From: Paenibacillus polymyxa
GTDB taxonomy: Bacteria > Bacillota > Bacilli > Paenibacillales > Paenibacillaceae
Assembly (NCBI RefSeq): GCF_018614975.1
Contig: NZ_JAGGNR010000007.1
Coordinates: 62,001-126,000, forward strand
Direction: 5' to 3'
DNA length: 64,000 nucleotides
The notes beneath the pieces were generated by a model. It was not told the DNA's origin, did no database searches, and saw nothing but the letters and a program-made list of their open reading frames with translations. Made by a program: the position numbers and the translations under genes. Every line of letters starts with the position of its first letter. Within the stretch, counting starts at the first letter, position 1. Of the stretch, positions 51,144 to 57,719 are shown one piece after another.

Positions 51144-54100
51144 TTATACCTGTTGAAGCAAGCTTTCGTTAAGCAGTTGGGCTGTTTCTTCCATTAACTT
51201 CTCTCCGATCAGGTGCACATGGCGCTGTGTCCAGGATTCAAGCGTTGTTCCTCGTACCCACTGATTAAAAGCACCAAGTGCCGGACCGCAATATACCTGA
51301 AAGTCCACCCTGTGCTGATGATTCTCATCCCCCTGAAGCGCCAGTTTGGCAGAGTGCTCCAGATACCATTTAAAGATAACGGCCATTCTGGCCTTGGGAC
51401 TACGTTCGGCAAGTGCTCTCTCCTGGGTCGTAAGAGCGGATTCCATCTCCGCGTAAATGCTGTCAAAGCTCCTTTTGAAATACTGCTCCTGAAGCCTTGT
51501 TTTTGTTTTCTCATCGATCTCGTCGATGCTGTCGTACTGGCGATACAGCTCATGCAGTTTGTTAGCACGCGCAGGAAAATAAACGCCTTTCTTCAGCACC
51601 TGTACCTTGCCTCCCAGTTCAAACATGCCTGCTGCGGGCGCATATCCGGTATCCTGAACGTTGATTTGCTGAAGCAGTTCCTTTACGAGTTGGCTAGTAT
51701 TGGCTTCGACCGTACATTGATTAATGGAGCCGGTCAGAATAAAGTCTGCCCCCATGACAAATACTGCTGCAGCCGCCTGGGGTGTACCAATACCCCCAGC
51801 TGCACCGATCCGAATGGCTTTGGCATAGCCATGCTTTTTCATCATCTGATTGCGCAGGGACAGCATGGCAGGCAGCAGGGTCATAGATACTGCACCATCG
51901 GTATATCCTGCACAGTCTGCTTCTGCACAAATGTCATCTGCCATCGGCAATTGCCGCGCCCATTGGGCCTGTTCAGCGGAAATACGTCCTTCAACCAGCA
52001 ATTGGTCCAGCATATGTTGCGGAGCTGAACTCATAAACAGCTCTGCCACCTCTGGACGAGAGCATTTGGCGAGAACAAGATGAGATGAAGCCACAGTACC
52101 ATCGGATCTGCGATAGATTCCTTTGATCCGATAGTGAACAAGTGCCGGAGTCATGCCCAGATATCCTTTTGCTTCAATCTTGTTCAGGCCCAATCTAAGC
52201 ATTAACTTGATCATCTCTTGCTCGCGCTGAGGGTGGAGAGGATCATGAAGCACATTTAATCCCCAGCAATGTTGGACAGGCAATTGTTGGCGGATGGACA
52301 TCACCGCTTCTTCCACCTCTTCAACGCGCAGTCCACCTGTTCCGAGAAAGCCGACCATGCCAGCTTTTGCAAGTGTTGTGATCATTGCCACAGATGAAAT
52401 GCCGCCAAACATGCCTCCCGCAACGTATGCCAGCCTGGCACCATAATCCTGCCTGAATTCAGCGCTGCCCATCCGTTCAGATTGGAAACGTCGCGAACTG
52501 CTGAACGGATGGGCAGCGGTCTCAGACACTCCCAATGATTCATCCTTAGGTACATCCCTTATCACTGCAGGCGAAGGCGGAGGCGGTTCAACAGATAATT
52601 TCTCCACAAAAAGTGGCTGAGCCTGAGTCTGGATAGCCTTTACGAGTTTGCTTAGAGCCGTCCCGGGTCCAATCTGTACAATATCGTTAACCCCTTTTCC
52701 CATCAGATATCGAATGGTATCGGTCCATTGCACAGAGGACGTCAACTGCTCCACCATGTTGTGTTGCAGATGATCGATTGTATAGGGTCTTGCCCCAACA
52801 TTGGAAATAACGGATAGCGTCGGGGCAGCAAACTGAAATTGCTTGAGATATGCAGCAAATTGCTGCTTGGCCGCCTCCATATATCTAGAGTGAAATGCGC
52901 CGCTTACATTCAAGATGACGTAATTGGATGCACCTTCCTGCTCAAACACAGACTTCGCCTGAATTAGCAAGTCCTGCGGACCCGAAATAACGATCTGACT
53001 GGGACTGTTCATATTGGCGATATCCAAGTGGTCAAGGCCATGCTGCTCAAGAATCTTACCCACAACATCCGCATGGAGCCCAATCACAGCAGCCATCCCA
53101 CCGCCCTCTGCTCTTCCCATTAATTCACCACGGAACTGGACGATACGTAGTCCGGTTGCAAAATCAAACACACCCGCAGCCAGCAATGCATTAAATTCAC
53201 CCAAACTGTGTCCCGCAGCATAGTCCGGCTGCCCCTGTTGCTCGAGTTCCCTGTAGTACATCAGGGCATTGACGGTGTACAGGGCCGGCTGGGTGTATTC
53301 CGTACGTTTGAGTCGCTCTCCGGGATCTTCGAGACACAGCTCTTGTATGGAATATCCCAATATTTCATCTGCGGTGCGGACCAGGTCCGGATAATGATTC
53401 CAAACGTCGTGCCCCATGCCCTTGAACTGCGAACCTTGCCCTGGAAATACATAAGCCCTCATGTTCTGCTCTCCTCTCTGAATGTTCATCGACGGCTGTT
53501 GATATTGCCTGGCCACGCTCTCCAATTGTTCCTTATCCCTGTAAAAGGGAGATAACAAACCGACTGCCGCTGATGAAGCTTGTTTGTCTGAAAGCCGTTT
53601 CACAAAACCTGCAAGCGTACCGCCCGGACTGATATCGATATAGTGATGCGGTCCGGCAGATTCAAGCTTTTGTATTGCTTCGCGAAAGAGAATTGGCTTT
53701 CGTGCAACCTGCCAGAAGTGATTTTGTGCAATTGGGGCAGCCTCCCCTCCAGTCATACAGGAGATTAAAGGGATATTAGGGGCTGCAAATGTAAATGCCT
53801 GCAAATCCTCCGTGTATGCTGCCTCTGCACTATCAATCCATTGAGAATGATAGGCAAAAGAAACCGGGAGCATCTGACTTAACACAGCATGCGATGTGAG
53901 CCACTCCTGTGCTTTTGCCAGTGCATGCACTGGTCCGGAAATAACAAAATGCCCGTCATAATTGACGGACACCAAGGTACAATATTCAATTTCCGGAAGT
54001 TCCGGATATAGAGATGCATCTCCCAATATCGCTAACATCGCGCCAGAAGGGCAGTGTTGCTCGAATCGTATTGCCTGCTTCATAACACAGCGCAAGCCAT

Positions 54101-54455
54101 CTTTTGCACTGAATACGCCCGCAATGGCAGCGGCGGCAAATTCCCCAAGGCTGCTGCCAAGGACGTAATCAGGTATCACGCCACGAGTTAATAACGATTG
54201 GGCAAGTGCATACTCCACCATATAGATGGCGGGATGCGACAGAATTGTACGTTTGAAGCGGTCCTCATCGGTTGACGATTCGCCGTACATATACTGGACG
54301 ATTGACTCGCCCCCGCATTCCAAAACCGTTTGATCCAGAGCAAGCATCGTTTCCCTGAACAATGCATCCTGCTCAAACAGCTCCTTCCCCATCTGCGGAT
54401 ACTGCGATCCTTGTCCAGAAAACATAAAAACAACGGAATCGCTCAGTCTGAGCAC
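51144..54455 (-). CDS. Tandem trans-acyltransferase plus PfaD-type enoyl reductase (AT1/AH-AT2-ER)
   Basis: This ~1103-aa protein supplies extender units in trans. AT1 (about 8-300) has GSSLGEF with Ser102 instead of the usual GHSxG; replacement of that His is typical of acyl-hydrolase editing domains such as PksD or PedC. AT2 (about 330-620) has the canonical GHSLGEF (Ser417) and the GAFHSRYM motif of malonyl-specific enzymes. The C-terminal third (about 655-1103) is a PfaD/PksE-like FMN enoyl reductase, recognisable by the GARLAYVAGGMFGG start and the IGAAGGIGTPQAAAA barrel motif. It is the first gene of the operon. The frame opens with GTG at 54455, but the Shine-Dalgarno AAGGAGG abuts that codon. 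A CTG at 54446, 8 nt further on, is better spaced, so the exact start is uncertain. Confidence 0.93.
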   Translation of the reverse strand: MLRLSDSVVFMFSGQGSQYPQMGKELFEQDALFRETMLALDQTVLECGGESIVQYMYGESSTDEDRFKRTILSHPAIYMVEYALAQSLLTRGVIPDYVLGSSLGEFAAAAIAGVFSAKDGLRCVMKQAIRFEQHCPSGAMLAILGDASLYPELPEIEYCTLVSVNYDGHFVISGPVHALAKAQEWLTSHAVLSQMLPVSFAYHSQWIDSAEAAYTEDLQAFTFAAPNIPLISCMTGGEAAPIAQNHFWQVARKPILFREAIQKLESAGPHHYIDISPGGTLAGFVKRLSDKQASSAAVGLLSPFYRDKEQLESVARQYQQPSMNIQRGEQNMRAYVFPGQGSQFKGMGHDVWNHYPDLVRTADEILGYSIQELCLEDPGERLKRTEYTQPALYTVNALMYYRELEQQGQPDYAAGHSLGEFNALLAAGVFDFATGLRIVQFRGELMGRAEGGGMAAVIGLHADVVGKILEQHGLDHLDIANMNSPSQIVISGPQDLLIQAKSVFEQEGASNYVILNVSGAFHSRYMEAAKQQFAAYLKQFQFAAPTLSVISNVGARPYTIDHLQHNMVEQLTSSVQWTDTIRYLMGKGVNDIVQIGPGTALSKLVKAIQTQAQPLFVEKLSVEPPPPSPAVIRDVPKDESLGVSETAAHPFSSSRRFQSERMGSAEFRQDYGARLAYVAGGMFGGISSVAMITTLAKAGMVGFLGTGGLRVEEVEEAVMSIRQQLPVQHCWGLNVLHDPLHPQREQEMIKLMLRLGLNKIEAKGYLGMTPALVHYRIKGIYRRSDGTVASSHLVLAKCSRPEVAELFMSSAPQHMLDQLLVEGRISAEQAQWARQLPMADDICAEADCAGYTDGAVSMTLLPAMLSLRNQMMKKHGYAKAIRIGAAGGIGTPQAAAAVFVMGADFILTGSINQCTVEANTSQLVKELLQQINVQDTGYAPAAGMFELGGKVQVLKKGVYFPARANKLHELYRQYDSIDEIDEKTKTRLQEQYFKRSFDSIYAEMESALTTQERALAERSPKARMAVIFKWYLEHSAKLALQGDENHQHRVDFQVYCGPALGAFNQWVRGTTLESWTQRHVHLIGEKLMEETAQLLNESLLQQV

Positions 54456-54488
54456 CTCCTTACAAGCACATCAATAGACATATCAAAT

Positions 54489-54527
54489 AAACTCCGCTAT
54501 CCCCGTTGTGATCAGGGACAGAAGCTT
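54489..54527 (-). promoter_or_regulatory. Leader RNA hairpin, candidate LoaP recognition/antitermination element
   Basis: In the PKS-operon transcript this segment folds into an outer 7-bp stem AAGCUUC/GGAGUUU, an asymmetric internal loop (U opposite AGC) and an inner 5-bp stem GUCCC/GGGAU with an 11-nt loop. It sits about 90-125 nt after the predicted start site and is followed by a short U-rich run (UUUAUUU). A compact stem-internal loop-stem in the leader is the kind of target described for LoaP. The fold is seen in the sequence; the LoaP role is inference. Confidence 0.5.
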
Positions 54528-54620
54528 GTAATTTAACACAAAACTATCATTATATGTGCATTTTCCTATCTTCAACGTGCCGAAACAACGATTGAATTAG
54601 TTGAAAAGCTTGTTGAATAT

Positions 54621-54649
54621 ACTATAATCAATTTTGTAATTTTTGTAAA
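54621..54649 (-). promoter_or_regulatory. Sigma-A-type promoter of the PKS operon
   Basis: On the minus strand TTTACA is followed after exactly 17 nt by TATAGT, in a very A/T-rich context. Transcription would begin near 54613, giving a leader of about 160 nt before the acyltransferase start. It is the best -35/-10 pair I found in this gap. Confidence 0.65.
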
Positions 54650-54994
54650 TGATGGATTTTGTAAATATAGTCATTGTATATCGTAAAATGATGAATAACA
54701 TTGTATTTTAAATATAAAAAAAGAAAAATAGTATAGTTCTGTATTATTTTTTTCCATAAATCAGAATTTCGGAATGATTTAATAAATAGATAACGACTAA
54801 TTAAATAACAATCGATGTTACTTTTATGCTTTATCTATCTGATAGAAAAGCTATATTAAAGCTTCCGCCGTTTTTGCATATGTTAACGATTTTTTTAAAC
54901 TTTTTCACCAATAACCCTAATAAAATTAACCTTGATGTAACCCTTGATGGGACATTTGCCTGAATACAACAAGAGGTACCTCCAATATTCTAGC

Positions 54995-55324
54995 TTATTT
55001 AATTAACTTATTTACAGTTATCATCAGTTCATCCAAAACTTTGTGATCGCCTTCTGAAATGCGTTCAATGACACAGCTTTTCATGTGATGTTCTAAAAGC
55101 TGCTTTCCTACTCCATTCAACGCGGATTGAATAGAGGCAATTTGGTGCAACACGTCATCACAATACGTGTCCTTCTCAATCATTCCTTTTACTCCACGCA
55201 CTTGCCCTTCAATCCGATTCAACCGGCTAATTAAGTTTCGCTTCGTACTCTCCGAATGATGGCTTTTCCGCTCGTTTGAAGATGTATGGTCACATGAGGC
55301 GTCCTCAAGTATCGTATCATCCAT
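54995..55324 (-). CDS. csoR: Copper-sensing transcriptional repressor CsoR
   Basis: This small all-helical repressor is 109 aa from the preferred ATG at 55324, which has AGGAG 9 nt upstream; a TTG at 55333 in the same frame overlaps the spacing region. The family pattern RLNRIEGQVRGV is present, and the Cu(I) ligands fit the CsoR spacing: Cys55, His80 and Cys84 (Cx24Hx3C). In the apo form CsoR tetramers bind G/C-rich operators in copper gene promoters and release them on Cu(I) binding. It lies beside the copZ-copA operon it should control, and its own promoter carries a similar G-tract. The N-terminal 28 residues are polar and atypical, with several His and one Cys. Confidence 0.93.
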   Translation of the reverse strand: MDDTILEDASCDHTSSNERKSHHSESTKRNLISRLNRIEGQVRGVKGMIEKDTYCDDVLHQIASIQSALNGVGKQLLEHHMKSCVIERISEGDHKVLDELMITVNKLIK

Positions 55325-55345
55325 GTAGATCAACTCCTTTATTAC

Positions 55346-55375
55346 ACATTACCATCCCCCCCTATCCTATGTAAA
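55346..55375 (-). promoter_or_regulatory. csoR promoter with CsoR-like G-tract operator
   Basis: Minus-strand TTTACA and TAATGT are separated by 18 nt. The spacer holds ATAGGATAGGGGGGG followed by ATGG, resembling the TATAGGGTnnGGGGGTAT sites at the copZ promoter. This suggests autoregulation of csoR. Confidence 0.6.
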
Positions 55376-55401
55376 GGGAGCAAGAAGTATCATGGTACGT
55401 G

Positions 55402-55590
55402 CTAAGAGAACGGCTTGTCATCAACCAAGATTGAATCGGTTGGGCAACCATCTACTGCATCTTGTAAGTCTTCCAGCCAACCCGGACCTATTATTGACAT
55501 ACCGTGGTTGTTGTCTCCTTCAAAAATCACATGTGCCACTGCTCCACAAGCGATGCAAGTATCTTTATCTACACAAGTATATTTAGACAT
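55402..55590 (-). CDS. Small divergent ferredoxin (4Fe-4S family, one canonical Cys missing)
   Basis: The 62-aa product matches the Bacillus ferredoxin outline: VDKDTCIACGA at the start, and DLQDAVDGCPTDSILVDDKPF at the end. It is about 20 residues shorter than the usual 82-aa protein. The CxxCxxC core has Val18 where the third cluster ligand should be. Cys12, Cys15 and Cys49 remain, with an extra Cys6, so it may hold a 3Fe-4S or altered cluster, or may be decaying. A G-rich ribosome-binding region resembling a CsoR site (55594-55612) precedes the ATG. It lies between csoR and the copper operon terminator. It could donate electrons to the P450, but nothing in the sequence shows that. Confidence 0.7.
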   Translation of the reverse strand: MSKYTCVDKDTCIACGAVAHVIFEGDNNHGMSIIGPGWLEDLQDAVDGCPTDSILVDDKPFS

Positions 55591-55648
55591 ATGATACCCT
55601 CATCCCCCCTACAACGATATATCAGTCAAAGGGCTATTTCTATTAAGA

Positions 55649-55679
55649 ATAACCCCGGTCAAAAGTTGACCGGGGTTAT
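55649..55679. terminator. Inverted repeat between glutaredoxin and ferredoxin genes
   Basis: A perfect 14-bp stem, ATAACCCCGGTCAA with its complement, closes a 3-nt AAG loop. It lies just after the glutaredoxin stop and likely ends the copper operon, although the U tract on the minus strand is weak. Confidence 0.7.
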
Positions 55680-55684
55680 AAGAG

Positions 55685-55924
55685 TTACTTAACTAACTCG
55701 CTGATTTCAGTGAGGTTTTCGGCAAAGCCTACAAAGACCTTATCTTCAATGACAATGGTTGGTACAACCTGTTTGCCAGTCAACTTCCAGACTTCCTCAG
55801 CGTACTTGGTATCTTCTTCACAATTGTAATCCGTATAGGGAAGTTCATGCTCTTTAAAGTAACGTTTAGCATAATTGCAATCGCTACAGGTTGGGATTGA
55901 ATAAATCTGAATGGATTCCGTCAT
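55685..55924 (-). CDS. Glutaredoxin-like thiol oxidoreductase
   Basis: A thioredoxin-fold protein of 79 aa from the ATG at 55924 (MTESIQIYS), which follows GGGAGGG at good distance; an upstream in-frame start at 55951 is less well placed. The redox motif is CSDC (Cys13 and Cys16), followed by YAKRYFKEHELPYTDYNCEED and the cis-proline segment VVPTIVIED, which together are diagnostic of glutaredoxins. It is the last gene of the copper operon, 33 nt after copZ-2, suggesting thiol repair or copper-thiol chemistry under copper stress. Confidence 0.88.
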   Translation of the reverse strand: MTESIQIYSIPTCSDCNYAKRYFKEHELPYTDYNCEEDTKYAEEVWKLTGKQVVPTIVIEDKVFVGFAENLTEISELVK

Positions 55925-55957
55925 GTCCAATGACCCTCCCTTGTATTTCAATATATA

Positions 55958-56170
55958 TTACGCTCCGACGTTATATCCTTTTTTGCGGATCGCTTCTTCA
56001 ATTTCAGCAATTTGAACTTTAGATTCGTCAAATCGAACTTCTACTGTTCCTTGTTCAAACTTAACGTGGCCTTCAGCGCCAAGAGCGCTAATTGCACCTT
56101 CAATTTTAGATACACAAGAACGGCAAGACATACCTTGAATTTTTACAGTTGCTTCTTTCAGTGTTTTCAC
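55958..56170 (-). CDS. Second CopZ-like copper chaperone
   Basis: A 70-aa heavy-metal-associated (ferredoxin-like beta-alpha-beta) domain with the Cu(I) motif GMSCRSC (Cys16 and Cys19) and the conserved C-terminal KKGYNV. It would hand Cu(I) to CopA or to CsoR. The GTG at 56170 overlaps the preceding stop (GTGA) and lies directly against its own AAAGGGG site. A CTG 9 nt downstream is better spaced and would give MKEATVKIQG, a typical CopZ beginning, so the true start is uncertain. Confidence 0.9.
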   Translation of the reverse strand: MKTLKEATVKIQGMSCRSCVSKIEGAISALGAEGHVKFEQGTVEVRFDESKVQIAEIEEAIRKKGYNVGA

Positions 56171-56796
56171 CCCCTTTCAAGCGTCATAGACTTCAAGTTT
56201 TCCAGTGTCATTCGATTAACGAATTTGCTGAACTTTTCTTTGCCTTTGGCATGCATCCTATAATAATCAATAATTGCGGTAACGAAAGGAATAAGCTGAT
56301 CCTCCGTTAGTCCGGAACTTAGCAGCGTGGCAAAGGAGGTTTTAAGCCCCTTCGACTCGCCACCAACATAAACATCGAACTTATCGCGCATCTTTACGAT
56401 CCCAATATCCTTAATCAACGGTTCACTAGTGCCTAAGGCACATCCAGCATATCCAATCTTGAGTGGTGTAGGCGTATCGATACCGGAAATGGCTTGATTT
56501 AAATTTTTGGCTGTTTCCATGCCTGCTTCTTCTGCACCTCTACAAAAGTTGCAAGCGATCAGACTTTTGGTTACAAATCCTGCAGGGTTTATTTCAAGAC
56601 CGTGATCTTCAAGTTTATTTTTGATCTGATCTCGTTGTTCAATCGATACTTCTGCGTAGAGTTGCTTAAAGGGTGTCATCTCCACTTTTGAATCTGGACC
56701 AATAATCTCGCCAATTTTAACTAGTTGCTCTGGAGTGAATAAGCTTCCACCAAGTTGGATTGCTGGACTAATCGCTATTTTAATTTTATCTCCCAT
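56167..56796 (-). CDS. Nitrite/sulfite reductase ferredoxin-like domain protein in copper operon
   Basis: The ATG at 56796 has AGAGG 7 nt upstream and is preferred to the one at 56802, giving 209 aa. The N-terminal half (FTPEQLVKIGEII, then VEMTPFKQLYAEV) matches the ferredoxin-like half-domain of nitrite/sulfite reductases. The second half shows fragments of the siroheme/4Fe-4S binding region, ACNFCRGAEEAG and YAGCALGTSEP. The usual CxxxxxC...CxxxC set is incomplete, since GCALGT lacks the fourth Cys. Real sulfite or nitrite reduction is therefore doubtful. The position between a copper lipoprotein and copZ suggests a copper-linked role that I cannot specify. It overlaps the copZ-2 start by a few bases. 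Confidence 0.72.
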   Translation of the reverse strand: MGDKIKIAISPAIQLGGSLFTPEQLVKIGEIIGPDSKVEMTPFKQLYAEVSIEQRDQIKNKLEDHGLEINPAGFVTKSLIACNFCRGAEEAGMETAKNLNQAISGIDTPTPLKIGYAGCALGTSEPLIKDIGIVKMRDKFDVYVGGESKGLKTSFATLLSSGLTEDQLIPFVTAIIDYYRMHAKGKEKFSKFVNRMTLENLKSMTLERG

Positions 56797-56812
56797 GCTC
56801 ATACCTCTCTAC

Positions 56813-57130
56813 TCACTTTACATCTACGACGAAAGGTACTGTAAAGACTTTCCCATCATGTTGGAATTGACCCCAGATTTTATAGATTCCGCTATGCGGG
56901 AAGGAGGTCATAAATTCCGCTTTTGGACCTGTTGCCTTTTCCTCTGTTGGATGAACATGCAGATATTGCTCTGCATCCTCTGAAAGGATAACAACATGAC
57001 CTACAGCACCGAGGTATTGTTCCAGATTATTAATCCCTTCGTCCGTTTTCGCATCCATGATATTAAAGGTCAGATTTACGTCTTCATTGGCCTTTGTGCT
57101 ACTCACTAAAAGTTCAATTTTTTTTATCAT
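56813..57130 (-). CDS. C-terminal part of copper lipoprotein, out of frame with its first half
   Basis: The 105-aa frame starts MIKKIELLVSS and runs through VGHVVILSEDAEQYLHVHPTEE and SGIYKIWGQFQHDGKVFTVPFVV. This is a second copy of the YtkA/FixH-like beta domain of the preceding lipoprotein (compare FNHIHPDYKGDG and GEYKILADF). It has no convincing ribosome-binding site or signal peptide and overlaps the upstream frame by 17 nt at an A8 tract. Removing one A joins the two frames as VDDKKIELLVSS. It is therefore best read as the second half of a two-domain lipoprotein broken by a frameshift, or expressed through slippage. Confidence 0.75.
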   Translation of the reverse strand: MIKKIELLVSSTKANEDVNLTFNIMDAKTDEGINNLEQYLGAVGHVVILSEDAEQYLHVHPTEEKATGPKAEFMTSFPHSGIYKIWGQFQHDGKVFTVPFVVDVK

Positions 57131-57692
57131 CCACTTCTTTTACAAGACTGGAATCCGCTTGAACAGGCTTTTGGACTTTTTCTTGTCCCCCAACATTCAC
57201 CCATTCACTGAGTGTAGTGCTAGCTCCACCTTTTGGAACAAAGTCGGCAAGGATTTTGTATTCGCCACCGGCTGGAAATGAAGTTTCAATCGCAAATTTT
57301 CCATCGCCTTTATAATCAGGATGAATGTGATTAAAGTAAGAAAGATCTTTACTCACCACGATAAGGTGCATTTGTTTTTCGTGACCCATTTCAAATTCAT
57401 TAACCGGATTACCATCGACGTCCGTGATTTGGATTGTCAAATGCGAATTTTCATTGGCCTTCACATCTGATGCAAAGGAGCACGAGGCTTTAAGGGTACT
57501 TGCTGTTGAATCAGCATGAGGCCCTGCATGATCATGACTCGCACCTTCAGTTTCAGAATCCATCTCAGTATGATTCATAGCACCATGTCCATCTTTATGT
57601 GCACTTTCTTTAGGGGTTCCGCAAGCAGACAACACACCAAAAGCTAAAACACCGGTTAACATTAGCATGATTTTTTTACTCCTCATCATCAT
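57114..57692 (-). CDS. His-rich copper-binding lipoprotein, N-terminal part (frameshifted)
   Basis: A 192-aa protein with a lipoprotein signal peptide ending in the lipobox LSAC (Cys24). A Met/His-rich stretch with HKDGHGAMNH and SHDHAGPHADS follows and probably binds copper. Next is a YtkA/FixH-like beta-sandwich with HLIVVSKDLSYFNHIHP. The ATG follows AGGAG by 8 nt. Anchored outside the membrane, it could buffer copper next to CopA. The frame ends at DDKKN within an A8 run, while homologous sequence continues in the next frame, so the original protein was probably about 290 aa. It lies directly after copA. Confidence 0.82.
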   Translation of the reverse strand: MMMRSKKIMLMLTGVLAFGVLSACGTPKESAHKDGHGAMNHTEMDSETEGASHDHAGPHADSTASTLKASCSFASDVKANENSHLTIQITDVDGNPVNEFEMGHEKQMHLIVVSKDLSYFNHIHPDYKGDGKFAIETSFPAGGEYKILADFVPKGGASTTLSEWVNVGGQEKVQKPVQADSSLVKEVDDKKN

Positions 57693-57719
57693 TATGTTCG
57701 CTCCTGTTCTAGTACTTGA

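Larger units (their letters stand above)
424..54455 (-). other. trans-AT polyketide biosynthetic gene cluster, ten KS modules
   Basis: Nine genes lie on the same strand with gaps of about 20-110 nt and no visible internal terminator. All five PKS proteins use KS domains without working integrated acyltransferases, and a stand-alone tandem acyltransferase is encoded first, which defines a trans-AT PKS. All ten KS domains retain the active-site Cys and both His motifs (HGTGT and N[IV]GH). Three C-methyltransferases, one cis MDR enoyl reductase, seven dehydratases, eight ketoreductases, ten intact ACPs and one dead ACP are present. No loading domain, HMG-CoA-synthase branching cassette, NRPS module, thioesterase or dedicated transporter is in the window. 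The product is predicted to be a branched polyene with a non-reduced C-terminal end; the exact compound is not recognised. Confidence 0.93.
54456..54994. other. AT-rich intergenic region upstream of the PKS operon
   Basis: This 539-bp gene-free stretch between csoR and the PKS operon is strikingly AT-rich, with long A and T runs. It carries the assigned operon promoter and leader hairpin. A 10-bp palindrome GAGGTACCTC lies about 20 nt from the csoR end. A weak AAGCT/AGCTT hairpin near 54850-54865 may be a poor csoR terminator. I see no other supported feature. Confidence 0.6.

Noticed and set aside
424..54455. Beta-branching (HMG-CoA synthase) cassette or NRPS module in the cluster
   Set aside because: No HCS, ECH, donor-ACP, condensation or adenylation motifs are present in any of the genes.
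54840..54870. AAGCT/AGCTT hairpin as the csoR terminator
   Set aside because: Only 5-6 bp with a 7-nt loop and a short U run, over 120 nt from the stop codon; too weak to assign.
55402..55590. Ferredoxin as dedicated redox partner of the cluster P450
   Set aside because: It lies outside the operon beyond csoR, belongs with the copper locus by position and regulation, and has a damaged cluster motif.
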